Shown piece by piece: positions 1 to 12,450 of a DNA stretch of 64,000 nucleotides (its first letter is position 1; the number at the start of each line of letters is the position of its first letter). The position numbers and the translations under genes were made by a program. This DNA comes from Hexactinellida sp. DTS-2022 (taxonomy: Eukaryota; Porifera; Hexactinellida), in NCBI GenBank assembly GCA_028753945.1, contig JAPNXP010000013.1, positions 3,472,001 to 3,536,000 of the forward strand, given 5' to 3'. The notes under the pieces are model-generated. The model was not told where the DNA came from and ran no database searches. It was given only the letters and a program-made list of their open reading frames with translations.

Positions 1-427
1 TTAATGACACATATCAAATGGAAATAACTGTCTACTTCACTATCCAAGAGATCCCTAATATACGACATACCGTGTTTCCCCGAATAAGCGCCGATAAAAC
101 TAAAATGTCATTGGTTGAAAAATTAAAACACATTTGTAGATAACTGGAGAGTAATACCATTGATTTTGGCAACTTCGGTGTGTATACTGTCGGTGAGAAC
201 CACTAAACCGACCTAAATATTATATTCTACATTTTTCAAAAAAATTAAGGATAAATTTGGTCTCCTGCGGTTTGTGGTATTAATAGAACTACCGAAATTA
301 TCAATAAGCAGCTTACAAGGTGGGAATGCGAAAATACATTCCTGAATATGTAAGTAAACCAATAAAGCTATCATCCAACTTCAATACTATTAATATCATT
401 TAGATTCAAGGTTGTAATCAATGTCAG
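1..427. other. No gene seen; upstream part of integrase relic
   Basis: AT-rich sequence without a convincing reading frame. The end of the stretch leads into the zinc-knuckle part of the integrase relic: a C-x2-C pair (residues GCNQCQM) is read at about 412-430. Nothing else is recognisable. Confidence 0.4.
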
Positions 428-1137
428 ATGGTAGCATCTCTTCACCGCAGCCCCAGCGTAAACTTTAACCCAAAGTACCGCCTAAACAACCTTGGTATCA
501 TGTGGGGATGGATCTTCAAACAGATTCTAGTTATTGTTTGTTTTCTAAGCAAATTTGTAAAGGCCCGTCCTCTCTTTACAAATACAACGAGAGTTGTTCT
601 TGAGGCACTAACAGAAATGTGTGGTGTTACTAAATTTATGCAACACGATCAGAGTAGAGTTTACAAACAAGCCACTTGTATCTTTTCACTTGGATCTTTT
701 AACCACTTGGATCTTTTAATTTATTGATTGCTCCTGATGTAAGAAAAATATGCGACACATTTAAGAGTCTAAGCATAAGAATTAAACATTATTCCTCCAT
801 TCATCCTAGGAATAAGATCGCCAATATTCTTTGAATACCTTTATAATAGTTATATAACTTATATTAGATAAAAGTTAGTCCCAGAAAACCCCCTATGCGA
901 ACGATAGTAAACTGTAGTATTTTTTATTATTTTTTAAAATTACATCATTATTTCTAAAGGAAAACAAGCAGCTTAATATTGCTCTTGATGTCGATGATCG
1001 TTCGGTTACAGCATACCATTCCAAAAGAAACGAATTGGTCGAAGCACACAATAAAATCATCAAGAGGTAATCGTTTTCTGTTAACCAATTTCATAGTACT
1101 ATATCAATATCAATCAGCATTAATGAATATGCTATAC
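412..1137 (+). pseudogene. DDE integrase relic, 5' part (Ginger/Gypsy type)
   Basis: Broken reading frames carry the parts of a retroviral-type integrase in order. First comes a zinc-finger C-x2-C. The first catalytic Asp follows in a GMDL context near 500-515, read in a second frame. Next is a core strand VCFLSKFVKARPL near 535-570, the second Asp in MQHDQS near 637-655, and the catalytic Glu in NELVEAHNK near 1028-1060. The core is closest to the Ginger-like integrase at 49188-49380 in this same window (VCYLSKFVCARPL, LQHDQG). At least two frameshifts are needed, so it is not functional. The relic is cut at 1137 by the P element and resumes at 4665. It could belong to a Ginger, Polinton or Gypsy element; terminal repeats were not found. 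Confidence 0.65.
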
Positions 1138-4100
1138 CATAGCCTACTATACATAAGGCCTAACATCAAAATGTGGATTTCGGACCAGGGATGTGCTAGC
1201 CGATATGAATTGATTTCGAAGGGAATATCATTTATTGGCTATTTCTGATACTAAATAGTCTATAATATGCCAAACCAACCATAAAATTGGTCAATTTGCA
1301 ACCAGGGTTGATTTTGAAGATGAAATTGTTAATAACCCATAATGTATATATTCACTAATGTACATATATAAACATTTATCTAAAAATTTGTATTTCCACT
1401 AATATCTCGTTATTTTTCACTATTTCTCTTTATTAATCCACCTTTCTGATACTTTCCAATCTGTTTCCGTTAACCTAGCTATTATCATGCCCAACAACTG
1501 TTCTGCACCAGGTTGTAAAAGAAATTATGACCCAACCGACAGAATACCTGTGTTCAAGATGCCACAGACGCCGGATGAACTGAGACATGCTTGGTTACGA
1601 GCGCTACACAGAGATGATATAGATGAACTGAAAGTCGTGTACGTGTGCTCAAAACATTTTAGAGTAGATGAAGTCGAAACAACACAAAGTTCCCAATGGA
1701 GACGGAAGTTATCGAGAAATACCAAGAAACCGTCCTGACTCCTAAGCTGAAAGATGGAGCTGTGCCAACTATTTTACCAGGATGTCCACGGTACTATTCA
1801 TCTCATACTGCCACCAAATGCACACGTCTATCTCTAGAGGACAAGGATGACGAACTTCTCTATCAAGCAGTTAAACTAAGTCTAGAGTCATATGTCGAAG
1901 AGAATGAAAAGTTCAAGATCCACAGTTTCCATGATTTACAAGCTAAGTTACCCTTACTCTCAATTGCTAGTATATGGTCTAATTGGTATCCCGACGAATA
2001 TACATTAATTTTTATGCGTCCTCGAAAAGATAGTTGTAAGATTGAAGTTAATACGTACTTATCGGTAAATTTTGACTTATCCGTCAAAGTTTTTCATAAT
2101 GGTGTAAATCTTCCAATTTCTATCGTAACGCTATGTGATGTTCGACAAATTGATTCGCTTCTAATTGAAATTTCCGGAGGTATAACGTGTTGACGCAGAT
2201 ATTAGCTCTTAAAACACATCTCATTTCTCCTGCTTCTTATCACTATCTACAGAGCATGTCTTGCATTTCTCTTCCTCATTCCAATACCTTACAAAAATTG
2301 TATTCATCCTTTGGACTTGAAAATGAATTCTTTATGTTTCTTAAGGAATCCACACATTCCTTTTCTCAGGAACAGAGGCATGTCATTATTCAAATGGATG
2401 AAATTCACGTGAAATCTGATATTTCTTATAAAGGAGGGAAATTGTTTGCTTCAAACCTCGATCCAGATAATCCTACCAAGACAGTTTTCGCTATCATGGT
2501 GTCGAGTCTGTATAAGAAATGGTCTTGTATTGTTCGTCTACTCCCATGTGCTTCTGTAACAGCTGAAAAGTTATTCGACACGATCAAATCTTGTATTCAT
2601 GATGTTGAAGATTGTGGCTTGTTCGTTGAAATCATCTCCACTGACAACTAGCCCCTTAATGTGAAACTTTTCAAATTGTTTTCCCCTAATAGAAAGCTGG
2701 AGACTCGAGTACCACACCCTTGTGATATAAGCAGAGGTCTTTTCCTTACATTTGACTTAGTACATATTCTGAAAACTATTCGCAATAATTGGTTGAATCA
2801 ACAAACTGATAATAAGCTCTTTTCTTATCCTGATTTGAACTGTTTTTCTATTGACCGATGCGTTATCCATTGAAAATCTGTCATGCTTCTTCAGTGATAT
2901 TCGTATACTATATAATTCTGAGAGAGATAGCCTTGCTAAACTTGCCCCTCGTTTGACTTCTAAGGCATGTTATCCATCCAATTTAGAACGTCAAAATGTT
3001 AAGTTGGTCCTAAAAGTAGTACACGAATCTACAATTGCTGCTCTAGCTATCCAGGATGAGCAGCGTTCTCCTGCATTCAAACGCAACACCTTGATTTCGT
3101 TGAGATTCTCCTATCTCTCTGGAAAATTTTCAATATCAATATGCCATATAAACATATCAGGTTGAACGACCCATTGTCTAATCCAATAAGATTTAACGAT
3201 GAGCGTTTTCTCTTACTGACTAGGATTGTCTATTGGCTAGAAGCTTGGGAGTCACTGTCTGGGAAAGGTGGCAAATTAAGCAAGCAGACGTTTACCAGCT
3301 TCAAACAAGCATGCCTCGTGTTGCCACAGATAGCAAATTTTCTAACTCAGGACTGTGGGTTTTCATACCTCTTGACATCTTTCTTGCAGACTGATCCATT
3401 GGAACATCATTTTGGACTATATCGTATGATGTCAGGAGCTAATTATCATGTTTCCTATCTTCAGATCTTAGAATCAGAACGTCGTCTTAAAGTATCCAAT
3501 ATACTACGTCTATCTTCCAATCAGAATGATTCTAGTATGTACTTCTTTGCAAGAGTTCATTCAATCATTTTCACCATCGGATAGCGCAGATTCTACCAGT
3601 GAAGTTGACCTTGATCCTTTCTTGAGCGCTCTATCAGACCTCTCAGCCATTGACTGTAAATTTCAGGTACTTCAGTCATTAGCCTTTATTGCTGGCTATT
3701 CAGTACATCAATACTTGAAATGTAGTAACCATGTCGTATATGCCGGGATTCTTTGACTATTGAAAGAGATTTACTCATCGATGAATCTGATACTATATCT
3801 AAGTTCAAACTATTAGAACTCTCTGATCGAGGAGGTTTGAAATATCCATCGGAGGTAGTCCTAGAATCTATTGTCACTGTTTGGAAGATCTTTATTTGCA
3901 TAGAAAATGATAGCGAACTAATGGAGCTATTTGTGAAAGGTCATTGTAGAAAAATTCTTGTTGACTTATCTATGAATGTATTATTAGATGCTGATGGTTG
4001 TAAATTATGGAGAGAGAAGTGTTCATCTTGTAGTGTGAATGGTTCCCATGTCCTTCAGAAGCTTGTATTCGTGGCTGGGAATTGTTTCTTAGCGAATAAA

Positions 4101-4664
4101 GTTAATAATTACAATTCTATGGTGATTTTCAAGAATACTGAGAAGCGAAAGTTTAAAAAATTCCATTAAAGCATACGTATTCATGTGTGTATTCTTAGTT
4201 GATTTGATTTTGTGTATTGTTAATTGGAACCACAAATATATTTTATCATTTTACACTAGGTAACAGAAAGATTTAGTTATGTTCCCGTCAGAATAATAAA
4301 TAGTAATGAGAAGTTCGATGCTGTTGCGAGATGTTTGATGAAACTAATGAGTGATGAATGTACCGTGTTGCCTCTTATAATGTATTTGTGACCTGAATTG
4401 TAAAATTATGTCTATAACTATTAAATATATGTTGAATTATATATTAATATTAAATCAGCTGTGTTCAATTTAGTATGCTTATGGGGTGGAAACCGTATTA
4501 TCAGTGATATGATGGTTCTAAAGCTTTTAGAAAGGTTTAACTGACTAAAAATATATATCTTCTCTAAATTTGCTATTGCCTGTATTTTATCGTTTATATC
4601 GGCTAACACATCCCTGGTCCAAAATCCACATTTTGATGTTAGGCTTTATGTATAGTAGGCTATG
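1138..4664 (+). mobile_element. P-element-like transposon with terminal inverted repeats
   Basis: An inverted repeat of about 75 bp bounds the element. The left copy starts CATAGCCTACTATACATAAG at 1138 and the right copy is its reverse complement, ending at 4664. The arms differ at only a few positions. The flanking bases GCTATAC occur on both sides (1131-1137 and 4665-4671), giving a 7-bp duplication, or 8 bp with one mismatch. The P superfamily makes 8-bp duplications. The element lies in an integrase relic whose two halves flank it in the correct order. It carries one P-type transposase gene (1487-4169). Confidence 0.85.
1487..4169 (+). pseudogene. THAP-domain P-element transposase (THAP9-like), broken
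   Basis: The protein begins MPNNCSAPGCKRNY, the C-x2-4-C start of a THAP zinc finger, and continues to the C-x2-H pair (CSKHF) about 55 residues later. A conserved post-THAP segment follows (LKDGAVPTILPGCP, 1750-1790). Next come the P-transposase catalytic blocks: QMDEIHVKSD near 2390-2420, STDN near 2640, and DPLEHHFG near 3393-3415. A C-terminal FIAGY and cysteine region follow. P-family transposases use acidic residues in exactly these blocks. There are frameshifts near 1685, 1740 and 2175, an in-frame TAG at 2649-2651 where the homologue at 58690 has Tyr, and more shifts near 2855, 3150, 3530 and 3750. No intact product can be made. Start chosen at the first Met of the THAP domain. Confidence 0.85.
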
Positions 4665-5010
4665 GCTATACTAGAATATTCTCAAAGTTCATAATTGATA
4701 AGGATATTGAAATGGCCCAACAATCTACACATGGCTTGCCTTTCAGCCAAAATACTGTACATAGAAACGGGCAAACCAACTACGTATAGTTCCTTTCAGT
4801 TAATGTTCGGACGAGAGTATAACAATCTTCCACTCATCCGTTACTTTAACATCCCTAATGAAGATCGAATATAGGTAGAGAGCGGTAATGAGGATAATAT
4901 TGAAGAATACACTGCTGAACATCATGGTTCTACAAACTGGAAGCTTGATTCAGACCAAATCAGGGGCATACAAAGAGATGATGCCCAAGCCAACATATAA
5001 AAAAACCCTC
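4665..5010 (+). pseudogene. DDE integrase relic, 3' part
   Basis: Continues the integrase relic beyond the P element. One frame reads LHMACLSAKILYIETGKPTT and then QLMFGREYNNLPLIRYF (about 4727-4855). This matches the integrase segment after the catalytic Glu, ending in the typical FGRE. An acidic tail follows to about 5000. The order and orientation fit the relic at 412-1137, so both halves were one gene before the P insertion. There is a stop at 4873-4875 and other lesions. Confidence 0.6.
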
Positions 5011-6235
5011 ACAGACGGGATGGGAGTGTGCTCCTTCTGATTGTACTTCCCCAATGTTTAATTTAACTAGAATTTCAATATAAAAATTACATTTCATCTT
5101 AGTGTAATATAATTTAATTAATGTTGAATTGTGAAGACTTCAAATGTTTAAATTAATTAAAGATTAATTATCACAAATAGAATTAGGAATACGTTGTAGT
5201 ATTTACGTTACTATTTTAATAATATAATTCATTATTGACATCATCATCAACTTGTCAATGTTCCAACTTCCAAGTGTTTTCATTGCACTTGTATGAAACA
5301 CATATTCACTTACAAACCAATTAATAACAGTCATTATCTAGCAGATAGTAGGCTTATGTAATATGTTCTATAGTATTCAGTATACTATAGAGTAATTACA
5401 ATATGGAGAAGATGGCTGATTCATGTAAACAATCGTTAATAAAACCTAGAGTTGGTTAGCGACCTATTCATTTAAATTGATAAATAGAAAGAACATCCTT
5501 AGGAGAATACAACCTCTATAATTTCAATTGATAATTCGAATTATTAAAGAGTCACTGGACCAGAATACAAATTTCGATATAACTGACGAACAAAAGCGAA
5601 ATTGAGAATTCGGGCTTCGAGGTGATCATCTCAGGATATTCTATATCTCCTGTCCAAATGTGAAATCTCTATCCCTAACGATTTAGTCAGACCATCGCGT
5701 AAGTCCGACAGAGGTAAATTCAATAGTGTGCACTTGCACTTATAGTATAAAACTATAGTAGGACTCTACTATAACGTTTTTTACTAGAAGAAGCACACTA
5801 AAAACTATTTTGGTTCTTGACAAGGCCAAAGAAAAAAAATGAACGGAACTAAAGATCAGCTATTTATAAATGTTATTCTACATAAAGTGATCTGTTTGCT
5901 TCATCTAATGGCAAGGATACCAAGTACCCTGTAATCTTTCTATGAAATATTATAAACGAAGCCGCTAGAAAGTCTTTGATAACTTTACAAATAGAGTAAG
6001 ATGTACTTCTTAAAATAGGCAGAGGCGTGACCTTCGATTCGATATAAAAGGCATGAGTGCTGGTTTGAACCACGGAACACTTAAAGTGCATTGAAAAATA
6101 GAGAATTGATCTGTATTCCAATAATTAGCAATGAGAGAGCTGAAAAGTGTATTATAACTATATAGGAATATGGTATCCAGGTATAAATAGCACCCTCCAG
6201 AATTGTGATATGTCATCATCTGATGACGTTATGGT
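5011..6235. other. No gene; AT-rich with short palindromes
   Basis: No coding signal. Short TATA-type palindromes occur near 5365-5390 and 5740-5780. The stretch 6053-6235 is a diverged third copy of the dispersed repeat found at 12868-13380 and 27875-28386, sharing the TTGTGATAT-TCA-CATxTGA-GACGT-type tail. Confidence 0.4.
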
Positions 6236-6653
6236 AATTTCGGTCAAAAAATACGGACCTTGCGAAATTTACAGGTTAGAAAGAACATTTCATGTACTTT
6301 ATTAATTTGTTTTGAATAAATATTTCCATCACACAATTTTTACCTAGTGTGATTACATAATTTGGTGTCAAATCTAAAACGCAGTTTGCGAGGCTAATTT
6401 CACCACTACTCCATATGTTAGTCTAATTAATATGGAATTTTATGTACTTGAGATGAAAAATAAACCAGTAATATGTTATTTTATATTAACTATGATAAGA
6501 AAAATGAAAATTCGATATATATTTGACACCAAATTATCAAATCACACTAAGTAAAATTGTGTGATGGAAATATTTTATTCAAAACAAATTAATAAAGTAC
6601 ATGAAATGTTCTTTCTAACCTGTAAATTTCGTAAGGTCAGTATTTTTTGACCG
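6236..6653. repeat. Foldback element, about 150-bp inverted arms
   Basis: The arm starting near 6240 (CGGTCAAAAAATACGGACC) runs to about 6388. It returns as its reverse complement from about 6516 to 6653, around an AT-rich centre of about 125 bp. Only a few positions differ between the arms. The element abuts the decayed reverse transcriptase fragment that begins immediately afterwards. It may be a MITE with long terminal repeats or a foldback element. No clear target duplication could be assigned. Confidence 0.7.
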
Positions 6654-9435
6654 AGATTATGATTTCAGAGACCCGTGGCTCATATCGATGCATGCATGGC
6701 CCATATGGGAGTTTAAGATTAGCCATTGATTATAGACATTTAAATGAGCTGACCAAGAAGGACTCGTATGCCATGCCGGATCCTCTGTCGATATTCGACA
6801 AGTTGGACGGGAGCAATATTTTATCGTTCCTAGATCCTAGATTGTGCGTCCGGGTACTGGCGCGTAAACTAAAGGAAGAGGACATCGAAAAACCGCTTTT
6901 ACATTACTTAGAGGACACTATGAACTGTTAGTGATGCCTTCGGTATGTGCAACAGTCAGAGCACCTTCCAGAGTCTTGGAAATAGCACTGGCCGGAGCTG
7001 AGCGAACGGAATCATATGTAGATGATTGTATAACATACTGAGAGTTTCGATGGCCATCTGAAGGACCTGAGGATAGCACTGAAGTGTTTCCTAGGGTTAG
7101 GCTAATATACAGCTCAAACGTTAAAAGTGCCGTTTTGGATACCCAAACGGACAGTTCCTCGGCACGACAGTTCTGGGCAAGGACGGAAGCCTTTGAAATA
7201 GATGGTTGATCATATTGCGAGTTTCCCCTAACCAACCAAGGTTGAAGAACTACAGATATTTCTAGGAATGGTTAACTACTATAGGGAATACATTTCGGAC
7301 ATGGCGATCTTGGCCGAACCGTTGCATAGGTAACTGAGGAAAACGACCCAGTGGAGTAAATCGTGTCAGGAAGCGTTCAATCTCTTGTGCCAACGATTCG
7401 TGGACCGATCTCTCCTATGGCCCACCCTAAATGGGACGCCCCCTTTTATGTGGAATCGGATGCCAGCTCAGAAGGTGTAGCAGCTTTTTGTCCCAGAACA
7501 CACAGAAGTTCCGTCCACTCAGCTATTTCTCAACAGCTCTCAATAGCAGCCAGCGGAAATACAGCTGGTCAGAGGGAAGCCTGGGAAGCTCGCGATCAAG
7601 TTTATGTGCTCACGGACCATAACCCACTAGTCTGGATGAGGAACCAAAAACCCACGAAATACTTATGCCAGGTGGTTGATGGAACTGGAAGACCTAGAAT
7701 ACGATATCATTTACCGGAAGGGGAGCGAAAATGTAGTAGCCGACGCATTGAGTAGAAGTGGCGGCTGTTATGAGGACGTAAACAATGAAGAATCATTTGG
7801 ATATAAAGTGTATTCCATTACAGGACATTCTGAATGGATTGAAGAGATACGTACCGTTCAAGAAGATGATGAAGCCATTGTAACGGCTAGGAAACAACTT
7901 CAGAAAGGCGGCATTCACTCAGGGACATTCAAAACATACGGAGACATGAACGGACCCGAATAGTTGCTTTGCAAAGGGAAGAATATCGTAATATCCAACC
8001 CTTTGAGAGAGAAATTGGTTGAATTGATACACGCGAGGACCCATTCAGGATAACAGAGGAAGCTTGAGAGGGTTAAACGAAATATGTGTGGAAAGGTATG
8101 TGCGGAGATGAGGCCCAGTGGTGTAAAAAGTGTCAAGTATGCAACCAGTCGAAGAGTAGCCACGCCCCAAAAACAGTCATTAGAACCTTATGAAGTTGGA
8201 GAATTACGTCCTAGAACAAGGTTGAAATGGATGTTGCAACTTTTCCATGGAGCAATGATCACCATCGCTACTTTCTGCTAGTAGTAAACATGTTTACTCG
8301 TCATATCGAACTAATTGCACTGCAGAACCAGAATGCGGAGACAGTCGAATCTGCTATCGTCTCCGGGTGGATACATCGACATGGTGTTCCGAGAATATTG
8401 ATATCCGCCAAAGGGGCTGAATGTTGACGCGGAAGTGGTTAATCTTTTGTGTGCCAGGTTGGGAATAGAAAAAAGGCATTCTACACCCTACAACCCTGAA
8501 GGAGATGGACTAGCTGAACAGTACAGTAAACAGTAGTAAATTACAGTAAACAGGTTATGCGTTGTCTCCTATCGGAACGGGATATTCCTAAAACGGGGTG
8601 GCCAACATTAATTAGAGGTTGCGTTAGTGCGCAGCTCAATGATAAATACAGTTGAAACCGGATATTTTTAACACTGGATATTTTTAACAATCGGATATAT
8701 TTAACACATTTTCTTGTAAATATTAATTATTGTTGTTGTTGTAAAATCGGGTATTTTTAACAATCGGATATTTTTAACAAATTTCGTGAAAAGAATGTGT
8801 TAAAAATATCCGGTTTCAACTGCACATCCACCGGGATATCCCCACATTGAGGGACCCTATTGATGCTGCACTGGAAAATGCGTCGACGGACGAATGTCTC
8901 AGCGATATTGAATACACAAGAAGGTAAAGGACACTCAAAGAGAATTGTGTGATTTGGCAACCCAAAACTCGAACGATGCTAGATAAATGATAAAACGGGC
9001 TTATGACAGGGGTAATAAAGACAGTACTGCCTCTGAGTGTGACCTTGTGTTCCTGAGGAACGAGGATAGGAGCGATTCCTTAGACCCATTATATATAGGG
9101 CCATTCCTGATCTGCAAGAGAAGAGGAGCCAATGTATTGGTGATGGACGTTATTAGTAAAGGAGAAATGGGTGCATCTAAATCGGTGCAAGCTAATTTCG
9201 TCTCTTCACACGTTCCCATCAGAGTTGTTAGTTCCAGGAACGGGACACGAAGAATTGAACCAAGATATAGCACAGGAAATGGACCAACAAGGCGACATAG
9301 TTCAATTAGAGGAGACAGGGTTGGAGATCGTCAGGAGATCCTTACGTACCCGCCAACAGACATAGTTTTCGGTGAACCCGTCCAATGGGAAAGTCTGAAC
9401 GCACATAGCGTTAAAGATTAGATTACCTTGTTAGG
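6654..9435 (+). pseudogene. Ty3/gypsy-type pol, decayed and 5'-truncated
   Basis: Fragments appear in pol order. A reverse transcriptase N-terminal block lies at 6700-6840 (GSLRLAIDYRHLN). An RNase H-like region lies at 7425-7640 with VESDASSEGVAAF and LTDHNPLVWM. The conserved ADALSR tail is near 7740. The integrase core follows at 8220-8540, with a catalytic Asp region near 8400-8425 and an HSTPYNPEGDG-like block near 8480-8510. The C-terminal GPF motif (YIGPF) is near 9085-9100. Most of the RT palm is missing, including the YxDD region in its expected place. Frameshifts and stops occur throughout. A foldback element abuts the 5' end and a 174-bp MITE sits in the integrase. A purine-rich tract at 9430-9446 looks like the polypurine tract before a 3' LTR. 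Confidence 0.8.
8649..8822. mobile_element. 174-bp MITE inside the gypsy integrase
   Basis: Terminal inverted repeats CAGTTGAAACCGGATATTTT and their reverse complement bound 174 bp of AT-rich sequence with internal GGATATTTTTAACA repeats. Excising exactly these bases restores a continuous integrase-like frame across the site (a K-Y-T-S-T-G context). The left flank is TA and the right is CA, so a TA target duplication is likely but one copy has changed. The CAGT ends fit Tc1/mariner-pogo. Confidence 0.75.
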
Positions 9436-9515
9436 GGAGGGAGGTGGTGCAATAGGAATGAGTTAGTATGTATCATTACGCAACTTTAGTATAGACAATA
9501 GGCGTCACAACAATA
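9430..9515 (+). other. Polypurine tract and start of a truncated 3' LTR
   Basis: The run AGGGGAGGGAGGTGG is followed by TGCAATAGGAATG, the expected PPT-then-TG arrangement at the 3' end of a Ty3/gypsy element. The LTR cannot be followed past 9515, where a Helitron-like end begins. No second LTR copy was found, so this is inference. Confidence 0.4.
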
Positions 9516-10648
9516 TCTATACTATTAAAACACAAGGGTGGGTCTATATCATAGACTACTTTAATAGAAGGACTAGTATCTGACAATCTGGGATTGCGAA
9601 TTTGGGTCCCAAGTTCAATTTGGGTCCCATCATATCTTGGGTTGTACACATGGTAGAACCTTCATCTTGGTGTCAAACATGGGATTTTGAGGGATGATAA
9701 ATTAATTAATCACGCTTTTGACCTTTTACCACGTCACCTAAAGGTCATTTTAACACAAATAGTCTTTGTAAATATGTATATATTTCTATGTTCAGAGTTG
9801 ATTGAATAAACTACAAGACCCACGGGGCTGATTTTTGGCATGCAGGGGTATTTTGGGTCTGGCTCGGACAAGTTCGAGTCTTGAACCAAAATTCACACCT
9901 ACCATGGAATTATGACGTCATTGTCACCTTTTCCAAAATGTGAAAATCCACCTATTAGCTTATAACTCACGCTCCATGGGAGATAGAAACGTGAAAATTT
10001 AATACAATATGTATATTAATAGCACCTACATATTTTCCACTAAAATCACAAATATGCTTGCTCATTTTCCAATTTTTTTTTGCATTATCATGATGACGTA
10101 ATAATTAGAAAATACTTGTGATTGGAAAATGAGCAAGCATATTTGTGATTTTAGTGGAAAATATGTAGGTGCTATTAATATACATATTGTATTAAATTTT
10201 CACGTTTCTATCTCCCATGGAGCGTGAGTTATAAGCTAATAGGTAGATTTTCACATTTTGGAAAAGGTGACAATGACGTCATAATTCCATGGTAGGTGTG
10301 AATTTTGGTTCAAGACTCGAACTTGTCCGAGCCAGACCCAAAATACTCCTGCATGCCAAAAATCAGCTCCGTGGGTCTTGTAGTTTATTCAATCAACTCT
10401 GAACATAGAAATATATACATATTTACAAAGACTATTTGTGTTAAAATGACCTTTAGGTGACGTGGTAAAAGGTCAAAAGCGTGATTAATTAATTTCTCAT
10501 CCCTCAAAATCCCATGTTTGACACCAAGATGAAGGTTCTAGCATGTGTACAACCCAAGATATGATGGGACCCAAATTGAACTTGGGACCCAAGTTCCGCA
10601 ATCCCAGATTGTCAGATACTAGTTATTCTATTAAAGGAGTCTATGGTC
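9516..10648. repeat. 1.1-kb Helitron-like palindrome with about 520-bp arms
   Basis: The left arm (about 9550-10071) and right arm (about 10122-10648) are reverse complements. Read against each other they differ at only a handful of positions, roughly 98 percent identity. They are separated by a spacer of about 50 bp. The left side starts TCTATACTATTAAAACACAA right after an A at 9515, the canonical Helitron 5' end and target. The arm body (AGTTGATTGAATAAACTACA, TTTTTGGCATGCAGG, GACGTCAT) is the same family as 10647-11118 and 35353-35856. It looks like two Helitron-type 5' regions head to head, or a foldback derivative. Confidence 0.7.
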
Positions 10649-11118
10649 TATATATATATTTGTTTGTATGTTCCGAGTTGATTGAAGAAACTGGACGGTT
10701 TCCAAATGAGATTTTTGGCATATAGGGGTAACTTTGGGCACCCGCCAACAAGTTGAGGTTTCCACTCGAAATTTCTCACACCTCGACAAGTTATGACGTC
10801 AATGTCACATTTCGGAAAGCATGAAAATTCACTTAATCGCACATAATTCGCGCCCTCTAAGAGATAAAAATCTGAAAATTTAATAGAACATGGACATTAA
10901 TGATGCGGACACGTTGGTCACACCAGATTGCCAATATACTTACTCATTATCGCATGATGACGTAATCACTAAATTTTCAGATTTTTTAATTTGACTATTT
11001 AGGCCTATTTACGCTTTATAATCAATATTAGGAGTATATAAACCAGACACCAAACGCGAAGCGGTTGCTATGTGGTTGTGTTCTGCCGCGAAGCGACCTA
11101 GCAAGCGAAGCGCGCTAG
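10647..11118 (+). mobile_element. Short non-autonomous Helitron-like element
   Basis: Starts TCTATATATATATTTG and ends with the hairpin-type terminus AAGCGAAGCGCGCTAG, giving the TC...CTAG ends of Helitrons with a T following. The same family, inverted, lies at 35353-35856 and its 3' end recurs at about 28850-28973. No coding capacity; about 470 bp. The base before the TC is G rather than A, so the exact 5' edge is uncertain. Confidence 0.55.
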
Positions 11119-11179
11119 TAATTATAATATTGTAAAGATTGTAAATAAGAATCGTCTTTAATTAATTAATTAAAGCAAG

Positions 11180-12450
11180 TATAATTATACAACGAGCCCT
11201 TCGGTCTCCTGCGCGCTTCACTACACATCACTCTCTCATAAAGTCGCATCGCGACCTTTGTTCATTCGTGGTTGGAACTACGCGACACAATTAACACCTA
11301 TTCAAAAACAATAATAATAATAATAATAATAAATTAGTTAACCCGTGGCTAGTGAATTACACACTATTCATTATGGGTTGTGATTAGATTATATAATTTG
11401 TTAATATATGTAATTTATTCTCATTACTAATTAGTTCTTAATTATTAGTTGAATAATAGCTCAATCATTTTAAGGGTAGCTAGCTTGCTAGCTCAAATAA
11501 ATTGAAACCTGAGGATGTTAAATTATACGCAATTAATTATTTCAGTAATTGTATTGCAAAGTAATTTACTAACCCTGGAGTTAATCTTTGCATAATAATA
11601 CAGGAGACTACGCTTAATAGAGACCTCGGGACCAGGTTCCTTTGATCCGATTTTGCAGAGAAATCTAATAACTGGTGGCTCTATTAAGCGGAGTCGACTG
11701 TAGTTTAAAGTTGAGCATAAGACCGCTTCGCGGTCTTATTTTCAACTACGTATTATGCAGAGATGAAATCTAGGGTTGCAAAATATTTGATTATATCAAT
11801 AGTAATAATAAACATTATCATCTCATCATAAACTATTCAATTTGCAGGAACTGAATCCGGGGGTTAGTGAATTATTTAATTAAAATAATAACAATAATTA
11901 ACATAATAAATCTCACCGTTAGGCAGAACCAAAATCATAGATTAATATTTAATTCCATAATTCATTACTAGTAGAAATTCTAGGCTATAAATTACGTAAT
12001 TCCTTTGGTAGTATTATTATAGTAAGTCAATATAGGTGTAATAAATAAACAATGTATCAGAGAAGTTGACTACTCTAGTGCATTCTTGTTAACCAAACAA
12101 ATCAGATCACCCACATGGTGCTAAAATAATAGAACACAATTAAGCTAATAACTTTGGTTAAGAAAGTGCGTAAAATGATAAATCTCACAAAGGTGTTTCA
12201 CTATGAGTTATTTAAATTTATAAAAAATTTATACCAATCGAGTAAAATATTTAAATGTTTTGAAAGAAAAGGTTACGGTGTGATGCCATACTCACAATAT
12301 TTCGCTTAGAAAACCAATAGATCCATGTCGCATTGACAAACTACACTTATATACAAAATTTTAACCCCCACAGGTAACATGGTCCTTTCAATCAAATACG
12401 GACAAACACACCACACACACACAACAATTGAGTTTTTAATATATACGAGC
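11180..12450. repeat. Dispersed repeat B, copy 1, with GC-rich palindromes
   Basis: Begins with GAGCCCTTCGGTCTC and GTCGC-type palindromes, then an AT-rich body containing AGTTAACCCGTGGCTAGTG. The same order of blocks recurs at 35858-36700 and 37803-38600. The body carries microsatellite AAT repeats near 11310. The end near 12300-12449 is an inverted Helitron-type 5' region like those at 37803 and 39019. No genes. Confidence 0.6.
11601..11700. mobile_element. 100-bp pogo-like MITE
   Basis: Ends are CAGGAGACTACGCTTAATAG and, inverted, CTATTAAGCGGAGTCGACTG, flanked by TA on both sides. It is related to the larger element at 30627-30812. The TA target and CAGT-type ends fit Tc1/mariner-pogo. 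Confidence 0.7.

Noticed and set aside
1525-2087. Minus-strand open frames over the P-element gene
   Set aside because: Antisense shadows of the THAP and transposase coding sequence.
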